Positions 36,101 through 47,743 of a DNA stretch of 64,000 nucleotides are shown one piece after another; position 1 is the first letter of the stretch; every line of letters starts with the position of its first letter. Below the pieces are notes generated by a model. The model made no database searches. It had not been told where the DNA came from and was given only the letters and a program-made list of their open reading frames with translations. Both the position numbers and the translations under genes were made by a program. Source of the DNA: Hirundichthys speculiger (taxonomy: Eukaryota > Chordata > Actinopteri > Beloniformes > Exocoetidae); NCBI GenBank assembly GCA_018398805.1, contig JAGFBZ010002341.1, positions 536,001-600,000 on the forward strand, in the 5' to 3' direction.

Positions 36101-37414
36101 AGATATTTTGTGTCTTATAGCCAAAATTTGACATTACCCAGCTTTAATACATCAGTCCAATCTTTTCTGAGTCTTGTACCCTCAGTAGCCTGACATACAC
36201 CGTCATCTAAGACATGCAGGCAGATACAGGTAGAAACAGGGGTAATTTAACATCGCTGAATGATAAAAGCTCAGTCCAACAATCGTCCAAATGATGCAAA
36301 AAAAGAAATTGGAGCAGCAGATTGAAGCTGAAACAAACTGAAAGAGATGAAACGAAGACTTTCTGGCTGAGATCAGAGGGAGCAGAAGAGCCTTTATACT
36401 GACAGAGACAATCAACCACCGCGGTACAGCTAAACTGAACTAAACATGAGGTAAAACTGACATGCGATGGTGAAATCCAATTTTTTAAAATAAAACAAGA
36501 AGCAAAGCTCAGAAAACTGAAACAACAATCCAAATTAACCCAAAGAGAGAGCACTCAGCTAGAAATAAAAATCAACACGACATCACTTGTAGTGACGCCT
36601 TCAGAGCTTCCCACTTCTGCAGAGTTTATGGTAGACGATGTTCCAAAAGAATAAAATAAAGGGTTTGATTCAACACATTTCTTCACTCAGTGTAATTAAA
36701 ATGACTATGGAACACTGATGTGCTAAATTCACACCTGCAAGGAACAATAAAAGTGAGAATTCTGCAGAAAGTGAAAAACACATACAAGTCAGCCAGTGAG
36801 GATTTAAGGACTTGTTTAGTCTCTATTTTCTCTGATATGTGTCGGCATGCATTGTTTTATTGGATTAAAAAAAAAAAAAACTGTTTTCACTACAGACACG
36901 ACCAAAACAAATCTCTATCTTCAGTTGTATTTTTCTCTGTCTTTTTAAGCAGAGCTGTCAAACTGATCGTGTGCTTTGTAGAGGTGAAAAATCTCACATC
37001 AATAAATGACCTTGTGGAGCTGCTATTACACGCAGTTCATGGCTGATCCTCATGAACCTTTCCTTAATTATTACACTTTCTGAATGGAAACGTGCATAAA
37101 TTCTCCTTGATCCACTGAAGTGATGATGTTGGTCTGTACAGCAGATTCACCGCATTTCCTAGTCAAATAAAGAAATAAATAAAAATGCTGAACATTAGAT
37201 TGATTGATTCTAAATTGATCATAGGGGCACAAAAGTGCATCGTTTTGTTTCTGTGTGCTCACCCTGTGATGAACTGACCCGTCTGATGGCGAAGAAAAGC
37301 TCCAGCTGTGTTGGACCAGCAGTTTGAGACTGCCCATCATTGAACTGGCTGAACTGGCTGCACAGACACACTTTCAGTTTTTCATCCCTCAACTGTAAAT
37401 TGTTGAAAAATTTC
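36101..37414. other. No gene seen
   Basis: AT-rich. Overlapping open frames at 36203-36554 and 36720-37046 are hydrophobic by composition but have no start context, domain or continuation. Confidence 0.45.
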
Positions 37415-37990
37415 CAAATGATCAGAATCAGGTGTTCCAATCAAGTGTAAAGTTTGGTGGAGGGGGGATTATGGTGTGGGGTTGTTTTTCAGGAGCTGGG
37501 CTTGGCCCCTTAGTTCCAGTGAAAGGAACTCTGAATGCTTCAGCAGACCAAGACATTTTGGACAATTCCATGTTCCCAACTTGTGTGGAACAGTTTTGGA
37601 GCTGGTCCCTTCCTCTTCCAACATGACTGTGCACCAGTGCACAAAGCAAGGTCCATAAAGACATAGATGGAAGAGTCTGGTGTGGATGAACTTGACTGGC
37701 CTGCACAGAGTCCAGACCTCAACCTGATAGCAGACCTTTGGGATGAATTAGAGCAGAGACTGAGAACCAGACCTTCTGGTCCAACATCAGATATTTGACC
37801 TCACAAATGTTCATCTGGAAAAATGGACAAAAATCCCCATAAACACACTCCTAAACCTTGTGGACAGCCTTCCCAGAAGAGTTGAAGCTGTTCTAGCTGC
37901 AAAGGGTGGAGCCACGTCATTTTGATTAGTAATGGGATGAACTAAAGCTCATATGTGAGTCAAGGCAGGTGAGCGAACAGTATTTTCCTC
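37415..37990 (+). pseudogene. Tc1-like transposase C-terminal relic
   Basis: An untranslated-type stretch 'gaatcaggtgttccaatca' (about 37426-37444) is joined directly to transposase coding sequence [20 protein letters not shown]. This shows that the N-terminal DNA-binding part and the first catalytic aspartate were removed by an internal deletion. Downstream, in a shifted frame, are [10 protein letters not shown] (second aspartate), then DWPAQSPDLNLIADLW. The third acidic residue, normally E in 'NPIEHLW' (DD34E), is alanine here (codon 37730-37732). Stops follow. The right end fades near 'gcaggtgagcgaacag'. Confidence 0.88.
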
Positions 37991-39200
37991 GTGCATTAAG
38001 ACAATGCTGATGAAAACAAAGGTGATGACATCACAAAAAAGACAGAAAATGAAATGCAAAAAGTGCAGTGGGTATTACATAAATTCTTTTTTAGAGATTG
38101 AAAAATGGTTTTGAATTACTCAAGTTAATTAAGTGGTGTGTAACAAACACAGTCTGCACGGTGATGCTAATGTCACAATCAGCAGTGAATCACATGATGC
38201 AAAACTTAGTCATTTAATTAACAATGTTGTGATCTGAAAGAAACCCCCTATAAATACATCTGCAGTAGGACCAGGCAGAAAAATCAGTCTCCAAATAGTT
38301 CAGCCTTGATAATAACAGAGTATAATTCCAGAACAGGCTTTGCAACTTGCTAACAGTGCTCATCAATCTGGGACCATATGTCCCAATTATGTACAAAACA
38401 GTTATGCAGCACTGCAGGGCTGATGTCACCGCCTGAAATCCAACAGGACTACCATGAATTCTGTTGAGATTAAATCCAACTTCACACAGGGTGAGCACTT
38501 CTCCGAGAACCCAGACCCACACATGAGAAAGGGTTAGTCCGTACACACCGAACTAGTTTTACACACACCTTTATTTGCTGATTAAACAAATGAAAAGCCC
38601 CCAGTGTTTGGCCAGCAGGCCGCACGCTTTTGTGTGTGTTGGTGTCTGATTATGGATTATCGACTCCAGGGAGAGCGCAGAGCTTATTTCCAAGATGTTT
38701 TTCATCTTTTTTTTTTGCTGTTCCTCCGTAGTAGGCCCTGTGCAGCGTTCTGTTGGTGGTCGCTGAGGGTGGGACTCTTTTTCTTTTTTTGAGGGGATTT
38801 CCTTCCCTTAAGGCAGGACCTAAATCACCTTATACCCCCACAAGCTGTTACTTACTATTGTTTTCAAAGCCTCACATTGTTCAGTGGGCTGGTCAAATAT
38901 CACGAGGAGCTCTACAGTTGTGTAACTTTCTGCAGCCCGTGAATGGTTTTCCATCCTCGTGGGCAAAGTTGGAGGTATAGATTAACAAACCCACTCTGGT
39001 GCTGCTGAAACCAGCGCTACGGCTAAAACGGTTCTAGGCTCCTAAATCTAAAGTAGGCTAATGCCATGTTTGGGATTCCAGAAAGTCATCTGGAGGAAAT
39101 CTGGAAATACTCAGTTCTTCACATGTTACACTGTAAACCATGGGAACGTACCGGAATGAGACTTTATGGGAAATAATTGGTAAAATATCAAATTTAGGTC
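37991..39200. other. No gene seen
   Basis: About 1.2 kb of AT-rich DNA with T runs near 38708 and 38778. No recognisable coding or repeat content. Confidence 0.5.
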
Positions 39201-39302
39201 CCAGGTTGGAATCCTGGTTGCGTCAGGAAGGGCATCCGGCTTAAAAACTTCTCATGGGAATCACTCCGCTGGCTTCTGAACAGGGAGAAGCTGAAAAGGA
39301 AG
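39201..39302 (+). mobile_element. SINE-like fragment, second copy
   Basis: Contains a B-box-like GGTTGGAATCC (39204-39214), 'gcgtcaggaagggcatccggc' words (about 39219-39240) and GGGAGAAGCTGAAAAGGAAG, matching the body of the element at 23790-23950. The A-box half is missing. Confidence 0.6.
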
Positions 39303-39887
39303 TTTATATCAACTTCAAATTAATAGATGTAGCCTAGGTTGTATTATAAAAATAAAATAGAGAAAGTTTAACTTAAATTCCTGTATAATAACAGAAGGTT
39401 TGGGGTTTACAGTTCTGTTTCATGCAGCACGACTCCATGATGTGCTCATGATGCTCAGGACACCTAAAGCAGGAATGAATAACTTTATCATCATAAAATA
39501 TCACCTTAAGTTGTCTTGTACCGGTGCATTTGGTTATTTTTATGCACTATTATTGACCACTTAGGCCACAGCTGGATATAACTTTACACCACTTCTGCAC
39601 ATATCGACAGTAAACTGAGGCTAACTCGCTGAGCTGGTTCAGATTGTCAAGTTTTGTACAGCAAACGTCATGGCAGAGGTGACGAAAGACAGTAATGACA
39701 GAGGACGAGAGAAAGGGAAGATCAGAGAAAGTGATCGAGTAAAGGGCTGTGTATACTCACGCAGCAATGTGTCACAGTTAGCTTGTCGCCGGTATGCCGC
39801 AGTTATTTTTGATTTATGCCCAATTTTGAAGCGCGGTCTGCGCTATGTTATTCCACGCCACAACGCAAGAGGGACAATCACGAACTA

Positions 39888-40073
39888 GCTAAACTTACTA
39901 AACTTATCCCTTGCGTTTTTCCACTTCCTCACCGTCTTGGCCGTATCCAGACCCACATTCATCGCTATCTCCCTCCATGAATTACTAAAATATGTGCTGT
40001 CCTTGTAGTGTGGAGAACGAGAATCGTACAGATGTGGGTACTTCCTCACTTCTTCGATGACGCGCTCTTTTCT
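39888..40073 (-). pseudogene. MADF (Myb/SANT-like) domain remnant of a Harbinger element
   Basis: The minus-strand frame between stops reads RKERVIEEVRKYPHLYDSRS, then HYKDSTYFSNSWREIAM, NVGLDTAKTVRKWKNARDKF and a stop. The pattern of a helix with 'YP.LYD', then 'W.EIA' and 'VRKWKNLRD', is the hallmark of MADF domains. In PIF/Harbinger elements this is the DNA-binding partner protein that works with the transposase. About 60 residues are open, but no good start codon is visible and the downstream frame stops, so it is a decayed fragment. A shadow frame on the plus strand (39670-39888) is not supported. Confidence 0.75.
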
Positions 40074-40194
40074 TCACGGATGTAGAATTGACCAATCAGA
40101 GGCCTCCTTTCTCTCCTCCCTGCAACAGTATCTGCGGCACTGTCTGCGGTCACCTACAATTTTGGGGAGGTGCACCAAAGCGTCTGCGTAGGGT

Positions 40195-40211
40195 GGGGGG
40201 GGGGGGGGGGG
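40195..40211 (+). repeat. 17-nt poly-G tract
   Basis: An uninterrupted run of 17 guanines preceded by GGGT. It is likely unstable in length and could form a G-quadruplex. Confidence 0.95.
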
Positions 40212-40471
40212 CATATCTGTGTTATCTGTGTCGCAGATGATCTGATTTCTGAGCATAAACCAGGCTTAAATCTCTGGTCGGCTTTAACTCGCTAATCAGC
40301 TTGAAAGAAACGAACCACTGAAATGCCTGCAATTCCATGTTTGCCTTTATTTTCATGCAGAAATCCCAAGAATGCATCACTGCCTGCCTCTGGAAAAACT
40401 ACATTTGGAACATGGCCATCATTAAACTTTAACACAGTCCAACATGTTAATAGCATCAAAACGTTCTTGAC

Positions 40472-40876
40472 TAGAGTCGTGAAAAAAAAATCGACTTAGC
40501 AATATATCACGATTTTCGCCCGCCTAATATAATATTGATTTTTCAGCTCCTAATATCGATTTTTTTTTTTTTTTTTTAGAAAAATTGTTTAATTTTCATG
40601 TTTAAATTGTTTAAAATTTAAATGTGCAAAAACACTAATAATAAACAATAAATAGGTTGTTTTGAAGCAAATAGTTTTGACTCAATTTGTCCTCTGAATG
40701 ATTAATATCATCTGATGAACGTATACAGCAACTTGATTTTTTTATCTCTACTTTTAATTTTGATATTAACTGGGTAAAATATCGCAATATATCATGATAT
40801 CGTGATAATATCGTACCGTGACCCAAGTATCATGATACATATCGTATTGCGAGGTCCTTGCCAATACTCACCCTTA
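40472..40876. mobile_element. hAT MITE, family A copy 2
   Basis: A 405-bp relative of 1119-1471 with ends TAGAGTCGTGAAAAAA and ACTCACCCTTA, flanked by perfect 8-bp duplications TTCTTGAC (40464-40471 and 40877-40884). It has a 19-T run near 40560-40578. Non-coding. Confidence 0.9.
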
Positions 40877-40884
40877 TTCTTGAC

Positions 40885-42089
40885 TTGACATAATGCTGGG
40901 GTTCAATCAGTGAGGCTTTGCTGGTCATGGTGTTGTGTAGGATTCTAGAAATAATCTCCGTTATTTCTGTTTAATCTAATGGAAAATTTCTAACTATGAA
41001 ACCTCTCAATGTTATGGCCCGAGACGTGACAAAGCTTCAGTGTGTCAGTCTCATCATCTTCCTCTTTTAATGCGTCATTTTTCTTTTTCTGAAGAACTTC
41101 TGTAACTGCTCCTCTTCCTCGTTGCTTTTCATTGTCCTTGTTTTTAATTTATTCATTTCTGTGACTGGGTTATAATCTCCCCTGAATATTCCCACGCTGC
41201 TAATCCAGTCGTGGCAGCTACATCAAAATCAACAAGTTGAATTTGTGAAAAAAATTAAACAGTAAGCTACATTAGTTCTAGGTTATTTGGCAAACAATGC
41301 TGACTGGCTGAATGGTAGTTTGTAGTACGGAGTGGATTCTGCGCTGTAGATGGTCAGAATGTGTTCAAACCATGTTATTTTTACTAGCTTCATATGGAGC
41401 AACCCACAGTTTTACAAATTGCATGCCTCACAACACAGCATGTCCCGCTGAAAATTCAGGTTCCGTTCCCTCCGTTTTTTCCCGCAATCACGCGGATCAT
41501 GATGTTGAGGCCCAGCATCTGCAAGTCTGGTGGCCAGCATGAGGTCCGTGTCATGCTGCTCTCTCAGCTGTCGGAGCAGTAGCGACGGCGTTTCTTTGGG
41601 TCAAGCTGCGAGCGGCTCCCCCATCAGCGAGAACAGAAACGCTGAACAGATGCAACGCTGTCGGGCCCGTCTGTCTGGGTCAGTATTTTAATACACTAGA
41701 ATTCAGTCAGTTGGTCTACCGGAGCCCTTAATTCACTTGTGTTTAGTCAGTAGGTCTCAATATTCATCACGCCGGTGTTTAATCGGTATGTTTCAAACAG
41801 ACTGAGCAGTCATCGAGTAAACACTGACATCTGGGTTTTGGAAAGGGCTTACCTCCTGCTCCTACTGGGATTTAGCTCTGTGTGACTGCGGTTGTGATGT
41901 GATCACACTGAGGCGGTCTGTCTCGCACGCCACATGTGTAAATCAGGCAATCAGATGAACAATAAGTGTGAGAGCCGGAAATAAACACGCTACTGCTTAA
42001 TTTGCTTAATTAGTGAACCGACTGAAAATTTAAAAAGAAGAGTATTTGTACTTTAACAGGGATCATCTCCATGTACCCGGTGAATACAA
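40885..42089. other. No gene seen; weak ~40-bp repeat
   Basis: About 1.2 kb. Three imperfect units, TTCAGTCAGTTGGTCT, TTTAGTCAGTAGGTCT and TTTAATCGGTATGTTT, start at about 41702, 41742 and 41779. No gene is supported. Confidence 0.45.
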
Positions 42090-43165
42090 TACAGTGATCC
42101 CTTAATTTTTCGCGGTTAATGGGGACCGGCAACCCACCGCGATGATCAAAATCTGCGAACTGGAACCAGAGCCCCCTGAGCCTAGATAATGTGTTTAAAA
42201 ATATGTTTAAAAACTGCAAAAAAGTGCAACGAAACAAGACAAAGGCTCAACTGTGGTCTTTCTGTTAACTTCACAGCCTCTGGTCTCTGAACCGTAGTAA
42301 AGAAACCGCTGGTATTGTGCTATTTTTGGCTCGTAATTAGCGGCTAACAAGCTAACAACAACAAAAGAAAAAGTCAGATTTACTCTGCATGGAACGGGCA
42401 CTTTATTCTGGCCCTGCAGGAACTTGTAACATCACACAGGTTGTATTGTTGGGCTCCTGTCGGTTAACAGAGAATGTAAATCTATACACTAGGGCTGGGT
42501 TAAACGATTATTTTTGTAATCGATTAATCTAGAAAATAGTTTTTCGATGCATCGATTAATCTAACGATTCATTTTTAAATCCGATTCGATTCGAATTCGA
42601 TTATCGATTATCTCCCCATAATTTGACCTATATAGCAATTAATGCTAATTTATCTCCATGAATAAAACACAAATTTCTTCTTTCAAGTTCAAAAATGAAT
42701 TATATTGAACAATACAACAATAAAGTGCACACAGTTATAGTGCAATGGAATCCTATAATAAAAAATAATACAATAAAACTTTCCTTCAATAAATAAAACT
42801 GCAAAAAACACACTCTGAACCAAAATCTTATCAACATAAAATAAATAAAAAATAACAGCAGCAGTGACAGCTGCAATTTACAAAACAACACAATGTGTGA
42901 CAGCAGCAACTTAGCCTAATCATTTAAATCTGTGAAATAAATAACAAATAAATTCAAGTATTAGGCCTATTACTGTTAAGTGAACAGTAGTTTAACTTTT
43001 AGTAGTTAGGATGCTCTCAGTAACTGCAGCAGCCTTTTTTTTTTCATCTGATAGTACAAACTTTTCTGCTTATCCCTGTCCCTGAAAACATAAATCACAA
43101 ACACAGTGCACAGGTTAATAAAATATATACTTCTAATGATCTGCCCATACCAATAAAGTATAATA

Positions 43166-43201
<36 letters not shown>

Positions 43202-43261
43202 CAACCTAAAAGTTGAAAGTTAAACTAACTTTAGCGTGTATTTGAGGAGTGTGTGTCTGTG

Positions 43262-43494
43262 TCAGTTAAAAAAATGACTCGTCAAAAAATAATACTTTAA
43301 TTAAATTCGGGCGGGTTTGCGGTTGAAGCACTCAATAATAATAATAAGAAAAAATTTTACATATTATTAAAAAGGATGGCGGGTCGGTTTGGTTTTGAAA
43401 ATTGGTGAAAAAACGTTCCTGCAAATGGAAGCGGGCGGATAGAGATTTAAGAAGCGGTTGCGGGTTAAAAATATACGTCATCCGCGCATCTCTA
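43262..43494. mobile_element. hAT-like end remnant inside the nested hAT
   Basis: The right end, CATCCGCGCATCTCTA (ending near 43494), is preceded by 'gggcggata', 'gcggttgcgggttaaaaata'-type words. This is the terminal region of a distinct hAT family. The left end is not preserved and no clear TSD was found, so the boundaries are approximate. Confidence 0.55.
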
Positions 43495-43673
43495 GTGTGT
43501 GAGGGGTGTGTGTGTGTTTAAGTGGGCACATGTTCTGTGTGTGCGAGGCTGGAGCACAAGTTACGTAGTGCGGTTTGGATGAATGACGGGGTTAATCACC
43601 GCAAACAAGGAAAGAAAAAAAAGTTGAAAACTTACGGCGTCTTCTCCCCCACACAAGCAGCTCCCGAGTGCCT

Positions 43674-43800
43674 CTATTCAAGGTGCTGGTGCATCGCGGT
43701 AGTGCTTTTATGATATGCCGTCTCTATTTTTGCACAGGTCACAGACCACCGAATCGTTCCCTTTAGGTGTAAAGTACTCCCATAGTTTTGACATCCTGTT
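43674..43800 (-). pseudogene. Frameshifted hAT BED zinc finger
   Basis: The minus-strand frame gives MSKLWEYFTPKGNDSVVCDL and C-K-N-R, the W-x-Y-F and C-x2-C half of a BED finger, then ends in a stop at 43708. A one-base shift into the neighbouring frame restores AYHKSTTAMHQHLE, the histidine half. The finger is therefore split by a frameshift. The upstream minus-strand part is serine- and alanine-rich (about 43800-43860), as expected for a leader. No catalytic domain follows. Confidence 0.8.
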
Positions 43801-44215
43801 ACGAGATAGCTTCTTCTCCCCCAACTCGCTGCTACTCGATACCGCGGCCGCCGCCATTTTTTGATTCTGAGTGACGACGCATCGACGTGCAGATTTTGCG
43901 TCGACGTATTTTTTGCGTCGATGTAATCGATGACGTCGACGCGTCGTCCCAGCCCTACTATACACGCTGGGCTGCTGTTTATGCTCACTCCACTTTTCAT
44001 CTAACCCCATTTTCATTCTGCCGTCCCACGACACACACACTCCATTACCCATAAGGCCACCTTCTTAAAGGGGCCAGGCTGGCTCACAACATTTCTTCAA
44101 TTCAAAACTTCAATACAGTTTTATTTATTTTTTAATTATATTATATATTTCTGAAAAATCCACGAATAACTAAAACCACAGAACTTAAAGCGCGAATTGG
44201 TGAGGGATCACTGTA

Positions 44216-46360
44216 CCGGAGTTCTGTCGACCGCCGAGGCCTCTCTGAAGAGCGTCTCACCTTTCAAGGCATCGCTGATGCGTCTTGTTGAGATTTTGAG
44301 GTTCAGGTTCAATCCCTCATTCCCTCCCAGAGCTGCTCTTTTTTTACACACCTTTTTTTTTTTTTAATACTCTGTTGAAAGGGCACAAAGACTGTAGAGA
44401 GATTACAAGCCGGAGCACGGGGGTGGGGGGGGCTTTGGCGTGGCTGACCCGAAAATTTCATGAAAAGAACAGTACGTGCGTCAGCAGAGTCTTAATCACT
44501 TCATCCGCATGGACCATGATGTTTGATGGGATGCTGTAAGGATGCACAAGATGTTTTTTTCCTGCTTTTGAAACTCTGCAAGGTCGAATAAACTCATTTA
44601 AGAGGAATTATTTCTTCTTTGTTCCTTCAGCTCTTAATTAACAAAGCAGCACATCGTCAATTCCAGCTTGTCAGCTACGAACACATCAGTTTTCAGTTGA
44701 CCGAACAACCATATTAATTCACTTTTTTTTAACTTGCATATTGCCGGTTGATCACCTGCAGTGATAACAATGGCTAATGGCTGAACGGTCAAAAAGCTTT
44801 TCACACGTTCCTCCATCTTTTCTCTTTTGCTCACTTCAGTGATAAGTTGTCATTATGCTTTAGCTGCAGCTCCACTTTAGCCGCGGCATCTCAGATATCA
44901 AGAATCAGCCAAGTGTTTTTTACTAATCAGCGGCTGCAGAGGTTAGTAATCAGGGAACTCATCAACGACATCCTTGACTGAAGTGAAACTCTGGACTGTT
45001 TGATTGCTTACCGGCTCTCATGTTTGAGGTGCTGGTTTTAAAGATGGCAGTGATGAAATAAACAGATCTGCTGTCTTGGGTTTGGAGAGACGACTGGCAG
45101 AGTTTCTCATAGTACCGGGCCAAGTTAAATATCTCAGCCGCATCTTGAACCGAATCCCAGCATCCAAGAACCAATGCCAGGAAGGAAAAACTGAGTTAAT
45201 TAGCTGATTAAAAATGACACTTTACTGACAAGAAACACAAACACTGACGTAAAAGGAGAAATCCACCACTCTTCTCTTCACTCTGACCTCAGAATAATAA
45301 ACCACTGATACAATTACAGGAACTGGAAGATGAACTGAAGGTGGCGTTGTAGTCTGGATCCATATCACGGTATAATATCCACCGGACTGCATCAACAGTA
45401 GGGAACAGGTGCATGTGTCCTCAACAATGTTCCAGTGCCAGAAGATTAGATTTAATGTGGCCAAGGTTTAAAATAAAACGGTCAACAAATTCAGATTTTA
45501 ACCCTGAGAACCAGACGCTAAAGCTTCACATTCAAGTTTATTTCCTCTGTTAAACTACAGTCTTCTAGTTAGACTGTTGAGGATGAACTGAGCAGCTGTT
45601 AAAGCTCTTTTTTAGTAAACTTACTTATGGAGCAACTTTTGAAACTGGCTTTTTTTTTTTACTTTCTTTCATTTTTTTTGTCTGGAATTAGAAAAAAAGC
45701 ACAACAGGGAATGTGTTTTTACATCATTTCTGGTTTCTCATCTGCAACGACCACTTTCATGTAAAGTTGCAACAAATTAACTATGAACTCAATCAGCAGA
45801 GCAGTAATTAACAGAACGTCTGCATATGTGTTTCAACATACATCTATGACTGCCGCGCACATGCCGGTGCCTCTACAGCTACTCAGCTAACTTCAGATAT
45901 GCACATACTGAAATACAAACATCTTCTCAGACAGATATAAATTGTTTAACATTTTTAGAAACCCCAACCAGAGTTAGAAAGGAAACTAATACCTGAAAAG
46001 GGGACTGAATGATTAAACGATACAGGCCACAGCTTCCCTCTACTCAAGCCTCCACCGGCTGAATGGAGGGAGGATGTGCCTCTCTGTCTCACTCCCCCTA
46101 CTAGAGGCCCCTGGTTATTACTCCGACCGTAATGGACACTGACGTTGAATATATAAAAACAGAAAAAGTGGAATTACATTTGACCACTCTGAGTATTCTA
46201 GTCTCTGGATCTAGCTCAGGTTTGGTTTTTAATTTCATTTCAGTCCATCACACGTGCATCCACCCTACAGCGGTGGTGTTTGAGACTCTGCTCCTCTATA
46301 ATGCTGCCTCTCTGGTTCTTCTGTGCCCAGCCATGTTATCCATATTCTCATTTCTTAGAT
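44216..46360. other. No gene seen over about 2.1 kb
   Basis: AT-rich DNA. A short G run lies near 44419-44434. A 123-codon open frame at 46132-46503 runs into the following MITE and shows no domain. Confidence 0.5.
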
Positions 46361-46549
46361 CACATGTGTCAAACACAAGGCCCATCCATTTGAAACAGGT
46401 GTGCTGGAGCAGGGAAACACCCAAAACATGCAGGACAGTGGATGACCAGCTGATGGTGATCCATTCATTTGAATCAGGTGCACTGAAGCAGGGAAACATC
46501 TGAGACGTGCAGGGTTGCAGCTCTCGAGGACCAGGGTTGGCCACCTCTG
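46361..46549. mobile_element. hAT MITE fragment with an internal direct duplication
   Basis: The left end, CATGTGTCAAACACAAGGCC, and the right end, AGGGTTGGCCACCTCTG, are both end types of common hAT MITEs, so this may be a composite. Two direct copies of about 53 bp (46384-46436 and 46461-46513) share CATTTGAA, CAGGTG and AGCAGGGAAACA. No TSD is evident. Confidence 0.65.
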
Positions 46550-47743
46550 GTGTAATCAGTACTGAGTTTGCAAGTTTCTGTGAATTTACTCAGGCTAAAA
46601 ACAAAAACTTGCATTCAGTTTCACAAGTAGTATAATAGGCCTTCCACATGCGTTTTATTTCTCTTCTTTACCATATTTGACCGTTAAAATGTTAGAACGG
46701 GTCTAGCATGTAAACCAAAGATGTCCTGGTCTCCTTTAACGTCAGTAACTACTGAAGAGCGTGCATACATGCATGCACGCTGCTCACGTTGCCGTGGCTT
46801 TGCAGAAACCTTCGATGCCGCCTCACAGGCTGTGTGTCACGTTTCTCATTAATCAGAAATCCTCATTAGACCGAGTTCAATTCCCAGGTGAAGAAGAGAA
46901 TAGAGAGAGCAGTCAAACAAGCAGCCAAGGTTAAGTACGCTGGCTGGGTTATTTATTTTATCATATTTTTTAATTCTAAAGAACTGAAAACTGCTGCCGG
47001 AGCCTTTTGAATCACAATTATATGATGTCTCATGTTTTGATCCCTATTAACACCAATATGTTTTATTGAACAGAAAGGGAAAAATTAGTGTAGATATGTT
47101 ACATGTGTTATGCATGTGGAGGATTCAAATTGGAAATGTTAATCTATTATTTTTTTTTATACCTGAGCTTTGCTACAGAGACATAAAAAGTGGGACCTCA
47201 ATAAATATTTAGTGTTTGAGACAGTTCGTTATAACAGAAATACTGTTGAAAACTGATTACATTAGAGTTTAATTTACTTTAAACGACTTGGACAGCCACA
47301 GACTTATATTTTAATAAATTCAAACGAGCTGGACTAATTTGATTTATAATTGGACTGAAATGAGCTGTATTTATTTGGATTGAGTAGGACTGTAATTGAA
47401 CTTGGATTGTATTTGATTTATTTAAAATGGAATGAACTAGATACGAGTTTATCAACCGATTATAATTGAATTTAAAAGGCATGCAGTTACCTAAAAAGGA
47501 AATAAATGAACTATAATCAGATGAACGTTAAAGTAAATTGAAGTGCATGATAACTGGACTGAAACTGAGCATCTGACCACACTGTTGAAAGCTGCATTGA
47601 ATCGGACCATAACCGGATGTAACTGGACTCAGCTGAGTTTTACTTGTTTGCTTCTCTGTAAAATATCCTGACAGCGTGTTTGTCGTGAATTGGTGCCACA
47701 GAGTTGAACTCTGAAGAGAAACGGGCATTTGTCCTTAATTAAT
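46550..47743. other. No gene seen
   Basis: AT-rich. A near-palindromic 22-mer (GCGTGCATACATGCATGCAC, then GC) lies at 46759-46780. From 47230 to 47530 the sequence repeats loosely 'ggact/ttgaa/tttgat' words without a clear unit. Confidence 0.5.

Larger units (their letters stand above)
39660..40266 (-). mobile_element. PIF/Harbinger fragment with MADF domain
   Basis: The minus-strand start at about 40266 reads AGCCTGGTTTATGCTCAGAA, like the end of a fish Harbinger element, followed by CG-rich leader sequence and then a MADF-coding region (39888-40073). The left part carries no matching end, so the element is truncated. The transposase ORF is absent. A 17-G run (40195-40211) lies in the leader. 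Confidence 0.65.
42490..43957 (-). mobile_element. Internally deleted hAT element with BED finger, nested
   Basis: A 1,468-bp element with ends TAGGGCTGGGTTAAACGATT and GTCGTCCCAGCCCTA, flanked by perfect 8-bp duplications CTATACAC (42482-42489 and 43958-43965). The coding strand is minus, with a BED finger at about 43674-43800. The middle is AT-rich and holds another hAT-like remnant (43262-43494) and a TAA microsatellite (about 43170-43199). Confidence 0.92.
42092..44213. mobile_element. Tigger-like MITE (CAGTGATCCC ends), copy 2, carrying a hAT
   Basis: Ends CAGTGATCCCTTAATTTTTC and GTGAGGGATCACTG are bounded by TA (42090-42091 and 44214-44215). The outer parts align with the copy at 32006-32935. 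A hAT element (42490-43957) is inserted in it with its own TSD, so this is the older layer. Confidence 0.88.
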
